Source: a virus. Taken from it: a DNA stretch of 64,000 nt. The stretch's first letter is position 1, and the number at the start of each line of letters is the position of its first letter. The notes under the pieces were generated by a model. The model had not been told where the DNA came from, made no database searches, and saw only the letters and a program-made list of their open reading frames with translations. The DNA lies in IMG/VR virus record IMGVR_UViG_3300047323_000304, positions 1 to 64,000 of that record; one strand, written 5' to 3'. Positions 50,753 to 60,848 of this stretch are shown in pieces. Made by a program: the position numbers and the translations under genes.

Positions 50753-51958
50753 ATGACAACAGTAACTACAATTACAGAATGTCAATCAAATACAGGTCTA
50801 AATACTCTCAATAATGGCAATACTTCAATTCAACTTATTTGTACGTATCCAAGTAGTTTTGATGTATCATTTGATTCTACATTATTAGAAGATATGTATA
50901 TAGAAAGTCTTAATGGATTTCAAACCAATGAGGTAATAACTGTTTCTATAAATGGCACTTCAATAGGTGATTTTACAATAAGTACAGATACTAAAGCTAT
51001 TTGGCTATCAGAATTAATTGGATTGGTTACTAGAGAACAATTATCGTTAAAAGTCTCAGAAACTATTCAATTTGATTTCTCAAGTAATAAATTATTAAAA
51101 TTTATATTAGCTTCAGCAACTAGTTCTAACTTTATTTCTACTAGTATAATTCAAACTTCTGGATTAGGTAGTAATATGTATAATTTGGCTGAAAGCGATA
51201 TAGAAAGTCAGGATGAATCATCTGTTGGTGCAATATCTAATGCGATAGCCGAAACTAAAACAGAAATTATAGGAAATAATTCTACTACAATTCAAATAAA
51301 AAATACTTATCCGGTATGGGGAACAGCGCTTCCTAAATCCTTTGTTATGGATAACTTAATTGTATTTTCAAAATTGCTTCCAATGAATACGGAAATATAT
51401 ATTAAAAAAGATGGAATACCAGTAAAAACATATAAAACAACTGCAAATATAAAATGTGTTTATTTAAGTGATATATTAGGTATTTCAAAAGAATTTCTAT
51501 ATACAAAAGTAAGTGAAGAGTATGAATTAAACTTTGTATATCCTCAATTTATTAACAATCAAATTTTAACTGGTGAACTTACTGATTTTTCTATTGCGTC
51601 AGTAATGGCAGTACAATTGCAACAAAATATATTTGAATTAGAAAATTCTCATACAATGGAAGATGCTCCGGTCACAACGAATGATTGCAATTTTGTAGTG
51701 ACTTATAGTAGTTATGATAGAAGTATTGAAAGTGCAGAATTACAAATCAATGCACAACAAACTATTTCATTGTCGTTTCTAACAGATACATCGGGTGATA
51801 TACCTGTACCATTAGTAAAGTTATCAAACATAGATAATTTATATAATACAGAAATTTCTTTAGTTATGGATGGAAATGCCATAATAGATTATTTGACAAT
51901 AATTCGTGATTTTGCGAGACAAAGAAACACATTAGAATACCAATATAAAGCTAAGTAG
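50753..51958 (+). CDS. Virion protein with internal duplication
   Basis: 401 residues, beta-rich and Thr/Ser/Ile-rich. Residues about 25-150 and 180-300 are related: each runs (S/T)-(S/T)-I-Q-(L/I), T-Y-P, a strand pair, an I-W-L-S-E-L-I-G or V-Y-L-S-D-I-L-G helix, then L-(S/Y)-x-K-V-S-E. A shorter third copy may follow. It opens the 50-60 kb fibre/baseplate block and so is probably structural. The ribosome site is AAAGGGGAGA. Confidence 0.65.
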   Translation: MTTVTTITECQSNTGLNTLNNGNTSIQLICTYPSSFDVSFDSTLLEDMYIESLNGFQTNEVITVSINGTSIGDFTISTDTKAIWLSELIGLVTREQLSLKVSETIQFDFSSNKLLKFILASATSSNFISTSIIQTSGLGSNMYNLAESDIESQDESSVGAISNAIAETKTEIIGNNSTTIQIKNTYPVWGTALPKSFVMDNLIVFSKLLPMNTEIYIKKDGIPVKTYKTTANIKCVYLSDILGISKEFLYTKVSEEYELNFVYPQFINNQILTGELTDFSIASVMAVQLQQNIFELENSHTMEDAPVTTNDCNFVVTYSSYDRSIESAELQINAQQTISLSFLTDTSGDIPVPLVKLSNIDNLYNTEISLVMDGNAIIDYLTIIRDFARQRNTLEYQYKAK

Positions 51959-51966
51959 GTGATATT

Positions 51967-52857
51967 ATGGGTTTTAAAATGATGTCATCTGGAGGGATAT
52001 TTAGAACTAATTCATTACCAAAAGAAGGAGATTATCATGGTCAAATTTTTGAATATTTAAAAGATAATATAAGCAACCCTGAACTATATTCATGGAATGA
52101 ATTACAGAAGAAATGGATTCCAATGAGTGGTGGAGGAAATGTAACTTATAAGAATTCAAATCCCATGCCAGTTGCTGTCGGTGGATTTTCAGTAGGAACA
52201 AATTTCACTGAAGAAAAAACAATCCAAGAGATGTTAGATGGTTTATTATATCCATATATACCACCTAGTATAAGTTTAGGAACTACAATTTCAACAATAC
52301 AAGAATTAGGAACAAGTTTACCTAGTATTCAATTAAATGCAACAATGGCTAAAAAATCTAATGATATTACAAAGGTAGAATATTATAAGAATGGAAGTTT
52401 AGTTTATTTAAAAGATAATCCTTCTTTAAGTGAAAGTTATATAGATTCTACAGGAATAAATAGTGATACAACATATTCTGTAAAAGTTTATGATGATAAA
52501 CCTAATTCTGTTTCTAGAAGTTTTAGTTTTAATTATATTTATCCAATGTATATAGGGAATGTTGATGATTTAAATCCTACTGAAACAAATATTAAAGGTA
52601 TAACTAAAAAATTAATTGTAAAAAGTAATCAGACTTTGGATTATACGATTTCAAATAGTAGATTTTGTTTTGCGTGTCCAAGTTCATATGGCAGTTTAAC
52701 ATCTATTAAAGACCCAAACAATTTTGAATTACTTAATACATTTAACATAATAAATATGAACTTTACAATGTTAGACAATAAATCAATTCCATATATAATT
52801 TATATTTCAAGTGTTTTGACAACACAATCAAATTTTACAATTACGTATAACTTTTAA
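51967..52857 (+). CDS. Baseplate/fibre protein of unknown function
   Basis: 296 residues. The N-terminus reads GGIFRTNSLPKEGDYHGQIF and SWNELQKKWIPMSGGGNV, a phage-fibre style start. The motif NPMPVAVGGFSVGTNF and then 'MLDGLLYPYIPPSI' resembles structural proteins of large phages. The C-terminal 180 residues are an all-beta Ig-like region (KVEYYKNGSLVYLKDN). It sits 8 bases after the preceding gene. Confidence 0.6.
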   Translation: MGFKMMSSGGIFRTNSLPKEGDYHGQIFEYLKDNISNPELYSWNELQKKWIPMSGGGNVTYKNSNPMPVAVGGFSVGTNFTEEKTIQEMLDGLLYPYIPPSISLGTTISTIQELGTSLPSIQLNATMAKKSNDITKVEYYKNGSLVYLKDNPSLSESYIDSTGINSDTTYSVKVYDDKPNSVSRSFSFNYIYPMYIGNVDDLNPTETNIKGITKKLIVKSNQTLDYTISNSRFCFACPSSYGSLTSIKDPNNFELLNTFNIINMNFTMLDNKSIPYIIYISSVLTTQSNFTITYNF

Positions 52858-52875
52858 CAAAAAGGAGGTGAAGAT

Positions 52876-55800
52876 ATGGCAGGAATACCAATAAGTAATT
52901 CATTTACAATGGGTTCAGCTTTAATGATAGATGATAGAGCGAACAAGAAGACTCTTATAGAACGTGACTCTATTGAAAGTTATAAACGTGTGAAAGGTCT
53001 TCAGGTATTCGTTGAAGAAACAAATACTTGGTATTATCTTAAAACAGGAATTACAAATTCTGATTGGGATATATTAGGAAGTAGTTCATCTAGTGGAACA
53101 AGTGCTGATTCAATTCCCAAGATAGTTAATCCAATAGTAAATGATATTATAGTTGCAAATACAGATGGTACAGTAAAAGATAGTGGATTAAAGACTACAG
53201 ATTTACTTGATAAAGCAACTTATGATCCAACTAATATTGGAATAGTTAAAGATAGTAAAAAATTAAATGGACAAGATGCTTCATATTATGCCAAAGCTAC
53301 AGATATACCAACTAAAGTTAGTCAGTTAACTAATGATAGTGGTTATCTAGCTTCTGTGCCTACAGGATATGCAAAAATTAATGATATTGCGACTACAGGT
53401 AATAAAATAGATACATATAGTGCAGATAAAATAATTAATTTAGTAAATAACTTTACATTGATAGTTGCAGATTGGACTAGTGGTGTTAATTATAAAAAAT
53501 ATCAATTAGTGGATTATTTGGGAACGTTGTATAGATTAAAAAATGATATTACAAATTCCATTTATACACCAGATATTTCACCTACAGATTATGAAGTATA
53601 TTCAAGTGGTAGTGGATCTGGGGGTTCGAGTTTAAAATTTCCAACATTTTCGACTAATCATAGTTACTCATATAGAGAAGGCATTTGGTATAATGGAATA
53701 TTATATTCTGCAAAATCATCATTTACAAGTACTTCAGTGTTTAGTGTAAGTGATTGGGATATTATTTGCGATATGACAAGAAACGTTTATGATACTAATG
53801 GTGATGGAAGAGTAGATATGGCAGAACGTGCTTTAATTTCCGATTTAGCACTTGAAACTCAATTAATGCAATCATGGAGGGCTAGCACGGTATATACAGT
53901 TGGACAAAATTTAATTTTTAACAATTGTATATACACCGTTAATAAAAATTTTACAAGTGGAACAACTTTTATTACAACTAATTTAACATTAACTGCAACT
54001 GGTACTCATAATTCTTTAACTGGATTGCAAGGAGGAAACGCTACAAGTGGTCAATATTATCATTTAGATCAAACACACTATGATATTGTAAATAAATTTA
54101 CAGACGCTTCTGGAAATATTGCTTATAATGGAACAAAACTAGGAGATATGTTTAAAGGAATTTTTGATAAGAATGGAGATAATATAGTTGATGTTGCTAG
54201 TACGCTTGATGGACTTTTATCTTCAATTACTGAACTTAATTCTTTGAAGGGTGTTACAGGAAATATTCAAGATAAATTTAATTCGTTGAGTGGAATAAAT
54301 TTAAAAGATACTCATAAAGCTACATATTCTACCTTAATATCTGCAACAGGAATGTTAAAAGGAGATGCTTATATAGTTGATGCTGATGAATCAAAAAACG
54401 GTGCTCAAACATGGTATACATGGAATGGAACTACATGGGTATTTTTAGGAACAGCTAGTGTCACATCTCGTGATTTTACTGTTAATCCATTAAATGTAAC
54501 AGCTGAGTCAACTGGGCTATATTTAGAACCAAGAATTGACCCTTTAATAGCTAGAAAAAGTGATATACCAACATTTAGCAATTTAACATTATTACAATCA
54601 TATTCAAATACGGATGGAGATATTACCAATGCAGTTAGTCAATCACATCAACATTTAAATAAAACATTATTGGATTCATATACTCAGTCTAATACCGATT
54701 TAGCTGATAGTGTTAATAAAAAACATGTTCATACAAATAAAGTATATTTAGATAAGATAAGTGAAGCTTCCGATGGAACTCCTTTATATAACGGAAGTCC
54801 AATGGGCAGTGGTTCATCTAGTGGAGGTGGAGGAATAACAGATTTATCCAAATTCACTACAGCAGATTTATCACCAAGTACAAATCGAAATTATGTTGCA
54901 GATTCGGAAAAAGCTAATATTCAAAATCTTACTAATATAGTTGCAAATCAATCATCTATGAATACTACACTAACAACAATTTCTTCTGAGATACCTTCAG
55001 ATGTTTCAGCAATAAATAAATTAATATCAACAACTACAATGAATGATAAAATTAGCGCAATGAAATTTGTTCAATTAAAAGATGTTGATCCGGCTATAAA
55101 AGCAAATGGATTTTTAGTAGTTGATTCAACTGGAACAAAGATAACTTATTTACAATCAATAAAAGATTATATTCAAATTAAACAAATTACAGATAAAGAT
55201 GGAAAAATATTTAATAATGTTCCAACATTTAAATTTGATGACCTAGCTGGAACTTTGCTAGGTGATGGAACACTAGAATTAAAATTAAAAAACATATTTA
55301 GTACAGACTTAAAAGATATGCCAACTACATTGGTTAATAATGGAGTATTAGTTGCAAATTCTTCAACGAATAAATATGAATTAAAAGATGTTGCTAATTT
55401 AACTAATTCACATGAAAATCCATCTTATAATGTAAAACAAGTTGATTGGTATTGGGATACAAATAATAATTGTTACCTGTGTGATATCACTCATAATTTA
55501 CAATCAATAAATGTAATTGTTGGAATTTATGATAGTACAAATAATATAATATCAAATGTATTTCCTAAAGTAGTAAATAGTAATTCTATACAGTTAAAAT
55601 GTCAAACCACTCCTGTTTGTAGAGTGGTTATTAATTGTTCACAAGGTACAGTAGGAAGTAGCTCAGGAGGTTCTACAATTGTAACATCTAGTGATTTTAT
55701 TGATGATACAAGAGTGAGGAGTGATAAAACTTATAGTTCGGATTTTATAAATACTACTTTAAAGGGGTATGCACAAACAAATCAAATATATACCCAAACG

Positions 55801-56265
55801 CAATCAAATTTATTATATGCAACAAAAAATAGTGAACATCTGCATAATAATTTTGATTTATTACAACAACTTACAACTGATAGTAGTAATAATTTATATT
55901 TCAGTGGACAAAAATTATTAACTAATTTTCAACCATACACTTATCAATTAAAATGGACAAACGAAAATAAGCCTATTTTAAATACAATAGTAGATGTTAA
56001 TTCGATATTTTTATCAAATAGTATAAATGCTATCATGAACAGTGAATTTACAATAGTTAATAATATAGTAAGTATAGACGATACTACTGATTCTAAGACA
56101 GAAAATTTAGTTCATTTATTAGTTTTGGACAATACAATAAAAATATTAGATGTATATATTAAACCAAGTAGAACTGAAAAATTTATATTAGGAATAAGTC
56201 CAAACATAAGTATAATGGTGCAAGGTAGTAACTTTTCTGGATTATATTATCTAACAGCATATTAA
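52876..56265 (+). CDS. Large tail fibre with carbohydrate-binding-like modules and EF-hand-like loops
   Basis: 1129 residues. Two chitin-binding-like (CBM5/12-type) modules are visible: VADWTSGVNYKKYQLVDYLG (about 197) and QSWRASTVYTVGQNLIFNN (about 333). Just before the second is a textbook EF-hand/dockerin loop DTNGDGRVDMAE (306-317); a weaker one, DKNGDNIVDVAS, starts at 431. Repeats with 'QSHQHLNK' and 'KKHVHTNK' suggest shaft segments. Gly/Ser linkers separate domains. Probably a calcium-stabilised receptor-binding fibre. AAAGGAGGTGA precedes the ATG. Confidence 0.75.
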   Translation: MAGIPISNSFTMGSALMIDDRANKKTLIERDSIESYKRVKGLQVFVEETNTWYYLKTGITNSDWDILGSSSSSGTSADSIPKIVNPIVNDIIVANTDGTVKDSGLKTTDLLDKATYDPTNIGIVKDSKKLNGQDASYYAKATDIPTKVSQLTNDSGYLASVPTGYAKINDIATTGNKIDTYSADKIINLVNNFTLIVADWTSGVNYKKYQLVDYLGTLYRLKNDITNSIYTPDISPTDYEVYSSGSGSGGSSLKFPTFSTNHSYSYREGIWYNGILYSAKSSFTSTSVFSVSDWDIICDMTRNVYDTNGDGRVDMAERALISDLALETQLMQSWRASTVYTVGQNLIFNNCIYTVNKNFTSGTTFITTNLTLTATGTHNSLTGLQGGNATSGQYYHLDQTHYDIVNKFTDASGNIAYNGTKLGDMFKGIFDKNGDNIVDVASTLDGLLSSITELNSLKGVTGNIQDKFNSLSGINLKDTHKATYSTLISATGMLKGDAYIVDADESKNGAQTWYTWNGTTWVFLGTASVTSRDFTVNPLNVTAESTGLYLEPRIDPLIARKSDIPTFSNLTLLQSYSNTDGDITNAVSQSHQHLNKTLLDSYTQSNTDLADSVNKKHVHTNKVYLDKISEASDGTPLYNGSPMGSGSSSGGGGITDLSKFTTADLSPSTNRNYVADSEKANIQNLTNIVANQSSMNTTLTTISSEIPSDVSAINKLISTTTMNDKISAMKFVQLKDVDPAIKANGFLVVDSTGTKITYLQSIKDYIQIKQITDKDGKIFNNVPTFKFDDLAGTLLGDGTLELKLKNIFSTDLKDMPTTLVNNGVLVANSSTNKYELKDVANLTNSHENPSYNVKQVDWYWDTNNNCYLCDITHNLQSINVIVGIYDSTNNIISNVFPKVVNSNSIQLKCQTTPVCRVVINCSQGTVGSSSGGSTIVTSSDFIDDTRVRSDKTYSSDFINTTLKGYAQTNQIYTQTQSNLLYATKNSEHLHNNFDLLQQLTTDSSNNLYFSGQKLLTNFQPYTYQLKWTNENKPILNTIVDVNSIFLSNSINAIMNSEFTIVNNIVSIDDTTDSKTENLVHLLVLDNTIKILDVYIKPSRTEKFILGISPNISIMVQGSNFSGLYYLTAY

Positions 56266-56294
56266 AAAATAAATTATAAAGAAGGTGACAGGAC

Positions 56295-57830
56295 ATGGCG
56301 AAAGTATTAAATTCAACATCATTCAATGGAAATATTTCTAAAATGGTGGAATTGCGTGATGAAATGATAGTTAATGGGATATGTTGTGATAAAGTTACCT
56401 TATCACCTAATCCATTAGATTATTGTCCAGTTTATGTAAGTAACAATAATGAAGTAATAATGAATCAAGTAGCGTATATGAATTCAACATGGTTTAGAAA
56501 TTTTTCTACAAATGGGTTTTTGGTTGATTCAAATGATCCGTATACATATTATGTGGCTACAGAATCAATAAGTGGAAATGGAATAAATCAAATGATTCAG
56601 ATAAAAAGGACATCTAATGGATTAATTACTTCTACACAATGGGGTAATTGGGACATAGGTACATATAGAGGTAATATAGATTTAATAGCCCAAGATAGTA
56701 ATAATATTTATTATACTTTTAATAGAGAATATGGTGGTTATTATAGTTATATTGGATATTACAATAAATTAACAGGTGGAGGAGCAAGTCTAAACATAAA
56801 TAGTGGAACGGTGCAATTGCTAAAAGATGTTGGTATATATTTGTATGTTTATACACCTAGTGTAAGTGCAAATACAATAAATGTAGGTAAATATAATAAA
56901 ACAACTAATACAATGACATGGATATACACTGAATCTGGTGCTAATGGATATTATGGAGATAACTTAATAAGTGATATAGATAATAATGGTGTTTTTTTCT
57001 TAGCTAGAGATGGCTTTAACTTTGGGAAAATAGACCATTATTTTGTTTATAGGAAATATATATTAAATACTAATAACGATTTAGTTACAGCAAGTACAGT
57101 AACAGTAGATATGTCATTATTACCTAATAATAGTATATTTATTAATTCAGGTAATGCTATGGCAACATGTAGTCAATTACTTAAATTTACAGACTCAAAT
57201 ACAGGGAAAAGATATATAACACATTTGTATTATAATAAAGGATTGAGATACACGAATTTAAGTGCATTGGACTCGGCAATGTATACATATGAAATGATAA
57301 GTGACGATAATTGGAAATTAGTATCATATTATTTATTCAATCCGATTATTTATAGAACATGTTTATCTATTAATAATGGTCAGTTTTTGATGTTAGCTTA
57401 TGAAAATGCATGTCATATATATATGTGGGATACAAGTTCAACATCTTATAAAAAGACTTCAGGTTTTGAAAGTCCGATAAATTCTATATCATGTGATATG
57501 AATAACAACATGTATGTTCAATACTCCGATTCTAGTATTGAATTAGTTTCTAAAACAATGCCAACAACTGTTTATGCGGATTTTGACCAAGATATTTATG
57601 CGTTTAGTGGTAGCGAAGTTTCAGCAAATGTGTCTTTATATATTCAAAATTACCAAGGTAAATATATATCAACAAGTGTTCAATTAACTTTATATGGCAA
57701 TGTAAGATTTACAAGCAATAATACTAAAACTTTAACTATTACAAGTTCAAACTCGGGGAAAATAAATATCCCAGTAACTATTTTCGACGAAGGAAATTAT
57801 CAAGTAAAAGCTTCAATAGTTACTAATTAA
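56295..57830 (+). CDS. Tail protein, probable beta-propeller, paralog 1
   Basis: 511 residues, rich in Tyr/Asn/Thr, with blade-like repeats ('NNIYYTFNREYGGY', 'GKYNKTTNTMTWIYTES'). The N-terminus MAKVLNSTSFNGNISKMVE matches that of the next gene. The last 90 residues form an Ig-like domain (IYAFSGSEVSANVSLYIQN, NVRFTSNNTKTLTI). No enzyme motif is visible. Probably a receptor-binding or fibre-cap protein. Confidence 0.65.
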   Translation: MAKVLNSTSFNGNISKMVELRDEMIVNGICCDKVTLSPNPLDYCPVYVSNNNEVIMNQVAYMNSTWFRNFSTNGFLVDSNDPYTYYVATESISGNGINQMIQIKRTSNGLITSTQWGNWDIGTYRGNIDLIAQDSNNIYYTFNREYGGYYSYIGYYNKLTGGGASLNINSGTVQLLKDVGIYLYVYTPSVSANTINVGKYNKTTNTMTWIYTESGANGYYGDNLISDIDNNGVFFLARDGFNFGKIDHYFVYRKYILNTNNDLVTASTVTVDMSLLPNNSIFINSGNAMATCSQLLKFTDSNTGKRYITHLYYNKGLRYTNLSALDSAMYTYEMISDDNWKLVSYYLFNPIIYRTCLSINNGQFLMLAYENACHIYMWDTSSTSYKKTSGFESPINSISCDMNNNMYVQYSDSSIELVSKTMPTTVYADFDQDIYAFSGSEVSANVSLYIQNYQGKYISTSVQLTLYGNVRFTSNNTKTLTITSSNSGKINIPVTIFDEGNYQVKASIVTN

Positions 57831-57861
57831 TAAATTATAATATAAAGGAGGATATATAACT

Positions 57862-59403
57862 ATGGCGAAAATATTAGACCAAAGTTGTTTCCAAGGTAAT
57901 ATACAAAAATGTGTTGAAACACAATTAGGTTTTATTATGCAAGGAAGTTATTATGATAAAGCACAATGGATTCCTAAAAAACTTCAAATATTTCCTGTAG
58001 CTGGAGATTTAACAGAATTAAGTATGAGTCAAAAATTAATGACAAATCATGCTCAGAATAATCATGGAAAATCATTTGGAGATACAGTTGTTAATGATAG
58101 ATATGATAGTACGATATCCTATTCTTGGGTGATTGGAACTAGGTCATCAAATAAATTAATGCTTTTTAAAATTAGAGAAAATAATGGTACAATTACAACT
58201 TTAAATTCAAATACATTTTCTGCTTTGCCAGCAACTTCACCATTTGTTAGAGCATATCTAGGACAAGATGCAACTTACTTATATTATTTAATAGATTGTA
58301 ATGCTACATGGCGTGAGTATTTTGTTAAAATAGATAAAAACACCTTAACAATGACAACAGTAGAAGATTTTAGTACATATTCTTGGGGAAATCTGATTAA
58401 AGAAACTGATACATATATTTACTATGGCTCAAAAAGAGGATATGGAACAAATTCTATTAAAAGATATAATAAAATGACAACTGTAACTGATACATTTGCA
58501 CCAACTGCGAAGACAAGTACTATTTATTTTAGTACTTGCTATAGTAATTTATTATCTAATTCAAGTACAGATTTTTATAATTATACAGTATTTCATAATA
58601 GTACAACTAATAAATTTGGTATCACAAGATATCATTATGACACAACTCAAACAGTTTTGACGAGTATATTGACTGAAGCAGATTGTAATATAACGTGGGG
58701 AGCAGTAACTCAATTACCTGTATTTGCTTCAAATGGAACAGTTCATTATGAACCATTTATTTCATATGTATCAAGTACAGGAAAGTATTATTTGAATATT
58801 GCAATCTATGAAATAAATGGTTCTACATCAGCAAATTTAGCATCGTACGGTATCTACACATTTTTAATAGACCCAACTACAAAAGATTTAACATTTAAAA
58901 ATTTTACAACAGTAACCTCTGATTATTTCAGGGGTTTTATTGGCGTTCAAAATAATACATTTTTAGCTTGTGTAAGTCCAACATCTACAATATTTGCAAA
59001 TTTTGACCCAACAAATGAAAAATTTATTATAACAAATACAATAGCAAATGCACCTACACATATTGGTGCTGACCAAAGTGATGGTATTTGGGTTGTTAAT
59101 GTACTAACTGAAATAGAATATTATAATACATATGTTCCAATTAATATTTATATTAATTCAGAAATGGATACCTATACTTATAGTGGAACTAATTTAAGTT
59201 CTTATATTACAATTCAAGCAACTAATTGGAATAATACTAATATTGCCTGTAATTTACAATTAACAATTAAAGGCGGTGCTGTATTTACTTCTAATGGCTC
59301 TAAAGTATTAACTGATACAACATTAACAAGTGGATCTAAACAAATTCCAATAACTATAACTAGCGACCAAGGATTTGCTATATTACCTCAATATATTATA
59401 TAA
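57862..59403 (+). CDS. Tail protein, probable beta-propeller, paralog 2
   Basis: 513 residues, same plan as 56295-57830: MAKILDQSCFQGNIQKCVE at the start, blade-like repeats with 'YFVKIDKNTLTMTTVEDF', and a closing Ig-like domain (TYTYSGTNLSSYITIQA, AVFTSNGSKVLTD). The middle has diverged far more than the ends, as expected after duplication and selection of different binding surfaces. TAAAGGAGG precedes the ATG. Confidence 0.65.
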   Translation: MAKILDQSCFQGNIQKCVETQLGFIMQGSYYDKAQWIPKKLQIFPVAGDLTELSMSQKLMTNHAQNNHGKSFGDTVVNDRYDSTISYSWVIGTRSSNKLMLFKIRENNGTITTLNSNTFSALPATSPFVRAYLGQDATYLYYLIDCNATWREYFVKIDKNTLTMTTVEDFSTYSWGNLIKETDTYIYYGSKRGYGTNSIKRYNKMTTVTDTFAPTAKTSTIYFSTCYSNLLSNSSTDFYNYTVFHNSTTNKFGITRYHYDTTQTVLTSILTEADCNITWGAVTQLPVFASNGTVHYEPFISYVSSTGKYYLNIAIYEINGSTSANLASYGIYTFLIDPTTKDLTFKNFTTVTSDYFRGFIGVQNNTFLACVSPTSTIFANFDPTNEKFIITNTIANAPTHIGADQSDGIWVVNVLTEIEYYNTYVPINIYINSEMDTYTYSGTNLSSYITIQATNWNNTNIACNLQLTIKGGAVFTSNGSKVLTDTTLTSGSKQIPITITSDQGFAILPQYII

Positions 59404-59424
59404 AATAAAGCGAGGTGAATAATT

Positions 59425-60360
59425 ATGTTTAATGACGGATTAGCAAGGTCTAGTGGAATAGTAGTAGTTGGATTTGATACTCTTATAACTGGAGAAAGCA
59501 GTGCAATATCATCAGAAAATATAACTACATTAATTACGCCAACTCCAATGGACAGTTCAGTATGTAATTTTGATAAAAAAATAATGGTTACAGGTGATGG
59601 AATACAAATTATAAACTTTATTCCTAAGTCTGTAACGGTTCAAAATGGAGTTAAAAAATATACTGGTATAAATTTAAATAGTGATTCTATGAGCAATCTA
59701 GAAAAAACATTTAAAGTTATACATGGACAACCAGTATTTATAAATAAGGCTGATTGCAAAGTTAATAGCGATAGTAATAAAGGCAATTATATAGTACAAT
59801 TTTTAACTTTAGATCAAAATAAGGCGAAACCATTACAGGTAAAAGTTGTATCATTTCAACAAAAAATAAACATAAATGATATAAAAATTCATAGTAGTTA
59901 TAAGCCTGTAAAAACTCCAATTATCACACAAATAAAAGGAATGATTGTTAAAGTTACCAAAATGTCATATAAGGTTTTAAATTTAGTACCTTACAATGTA
60001 AAAGTTCAGAATGGTGTAAAGAAATATACAGTTGCACCTGTAACGAATACTTCAACATTATATGTAAGAGTACAAAGTTATAAAAATGTATTAAATGCAG
60101 GTACTACAACTGGTGGTGGTAGTTTAAACTCATTTGTTTTAACTTTTCAAAAGTTCTCATATTATGAACAATCATTATCGTTTGGCAATAATGTTAAGGT
60201 TATAGGGGCAAGTGGCTTACCTCAAGGGATGATATTTGAATTGGACTGTATCAAAGGAAGTCCATTGTTATCAGGGCAGAGTACAGTAACATTGAAACTT
60301 TCGGACAATAGTACAGTTGTAGGTTTGATTATTGTGCCAGAGTTGCCTCGTATTATGTAA
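59425..60360 (+). CDS. Tail protein of unknown function
   Basis: 311 residues, beta-rich, with two related segments ('NFIPKSVTVQNGVKKYTG' near 65 and 'LVPYNVKVQNGVKKYTV' near 190), so it too contains an internal duplication. It follows the propeller pair closely. No enzymatic motif. Confidence 0.6.
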   Translation: MFNDGLARSSGIVVVGFDTLITGESSAISSENITTLITPTPMDSSVCNFDKKIMVTGDGIQIINFIPKSVTVQNGVKKYTGINLNSDSMSNLEKTFKVIHGQPVFINKADCKVNSDSNKGNYIVQFLTLDQNKAKPLQVKVVSFQQKININDIKIHSSYKPVKTPIITQIKGMIVKVTKMSYKVLNLVPYNVKVQNGVKKYTVAPVTNTSTLYVRVQSYKNVLNAGTTTGGGSLNSFVLTFQKFSYYEQSLSFGNNVKVIGASGLPQGMIFELDCIKGSPLLSGQSTVTLKLSDNSTVVGLIIVPELPRIM

Positions 60361-60379
60361 TTTTAAAGGAGGGGAAAAC

Positions 60380-60604
60380 TTGATTAAATATTATTTTAAA
60401 AATGATTCAAATACAGAAATATATCTAACTAATGATATAGATATAAATATATTACAAAGTAAAGACCCATCTACTCAACAATTATTTACTAATAAAGATG
60501 AAGCTATTGTATGGGCAACAGAATTTGTTAAAGTATATTACAATGAAGAACTTGTTGATGGTGAAAGTGTAGTTACTGATACAAATTCAGCAATACCATC
60601 ATAA
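60380..60604 (+). CDS. Small protein ending the fibre operon (74 aa)
   Basis: 74 residues starting at TTG with AAAGGAGGGG just upstream (60365-60374). It is acidic (YYFKNDSNTEIYLTNDIDIN, then a KDEAIVWATEFVKVYYNEE helix). Unknown function. A terminator follows. Confidence 0.62.
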   Translation: MIKYYFKNDSNTEIYLTNDIDINILQSKDPSTQQLFTNKDEAIVWATEFVKVYYNEELVDGESVVTDTNSAIPS

Positions 60605-60621
60605 CATAAATATAATAAATA

Positions 60622-60668
60622 AAAGTAGGTTGGTAACACGTGGGTATTACTCTCCTACTTTCATATTA
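60622..60668 (+). terminator. Terminator of the fibre operon
   Basis: AAAGTAGG (60622-60629) pairs with CCTACTTT (60654-60661). An inner GTAA/TTAC pair strengthens it. Confidence 0.75.
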
Positions 60669-60848
60669 TGTACTTATGCAATTTAGTACTAATTATTTAT
60701 TATAACATATATTATTTGTAATTACCATAGCACAGAATATTTAATTTTTACTCAAAATTATATTAAACGTTAATTTACTAGACTAATTTGATTTTAAAAT
60801 TTAAAAAATTGTCAGAATTGAAGTCCCAAGTAGCTTTAAAAAATGAAC

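Noticed and set aside
52876-60360. Diversity-generating retroelement variable region in fibre genes
   Set aside because: No reverse transcriptase gene and no template/variable repeat pair were found in the window.
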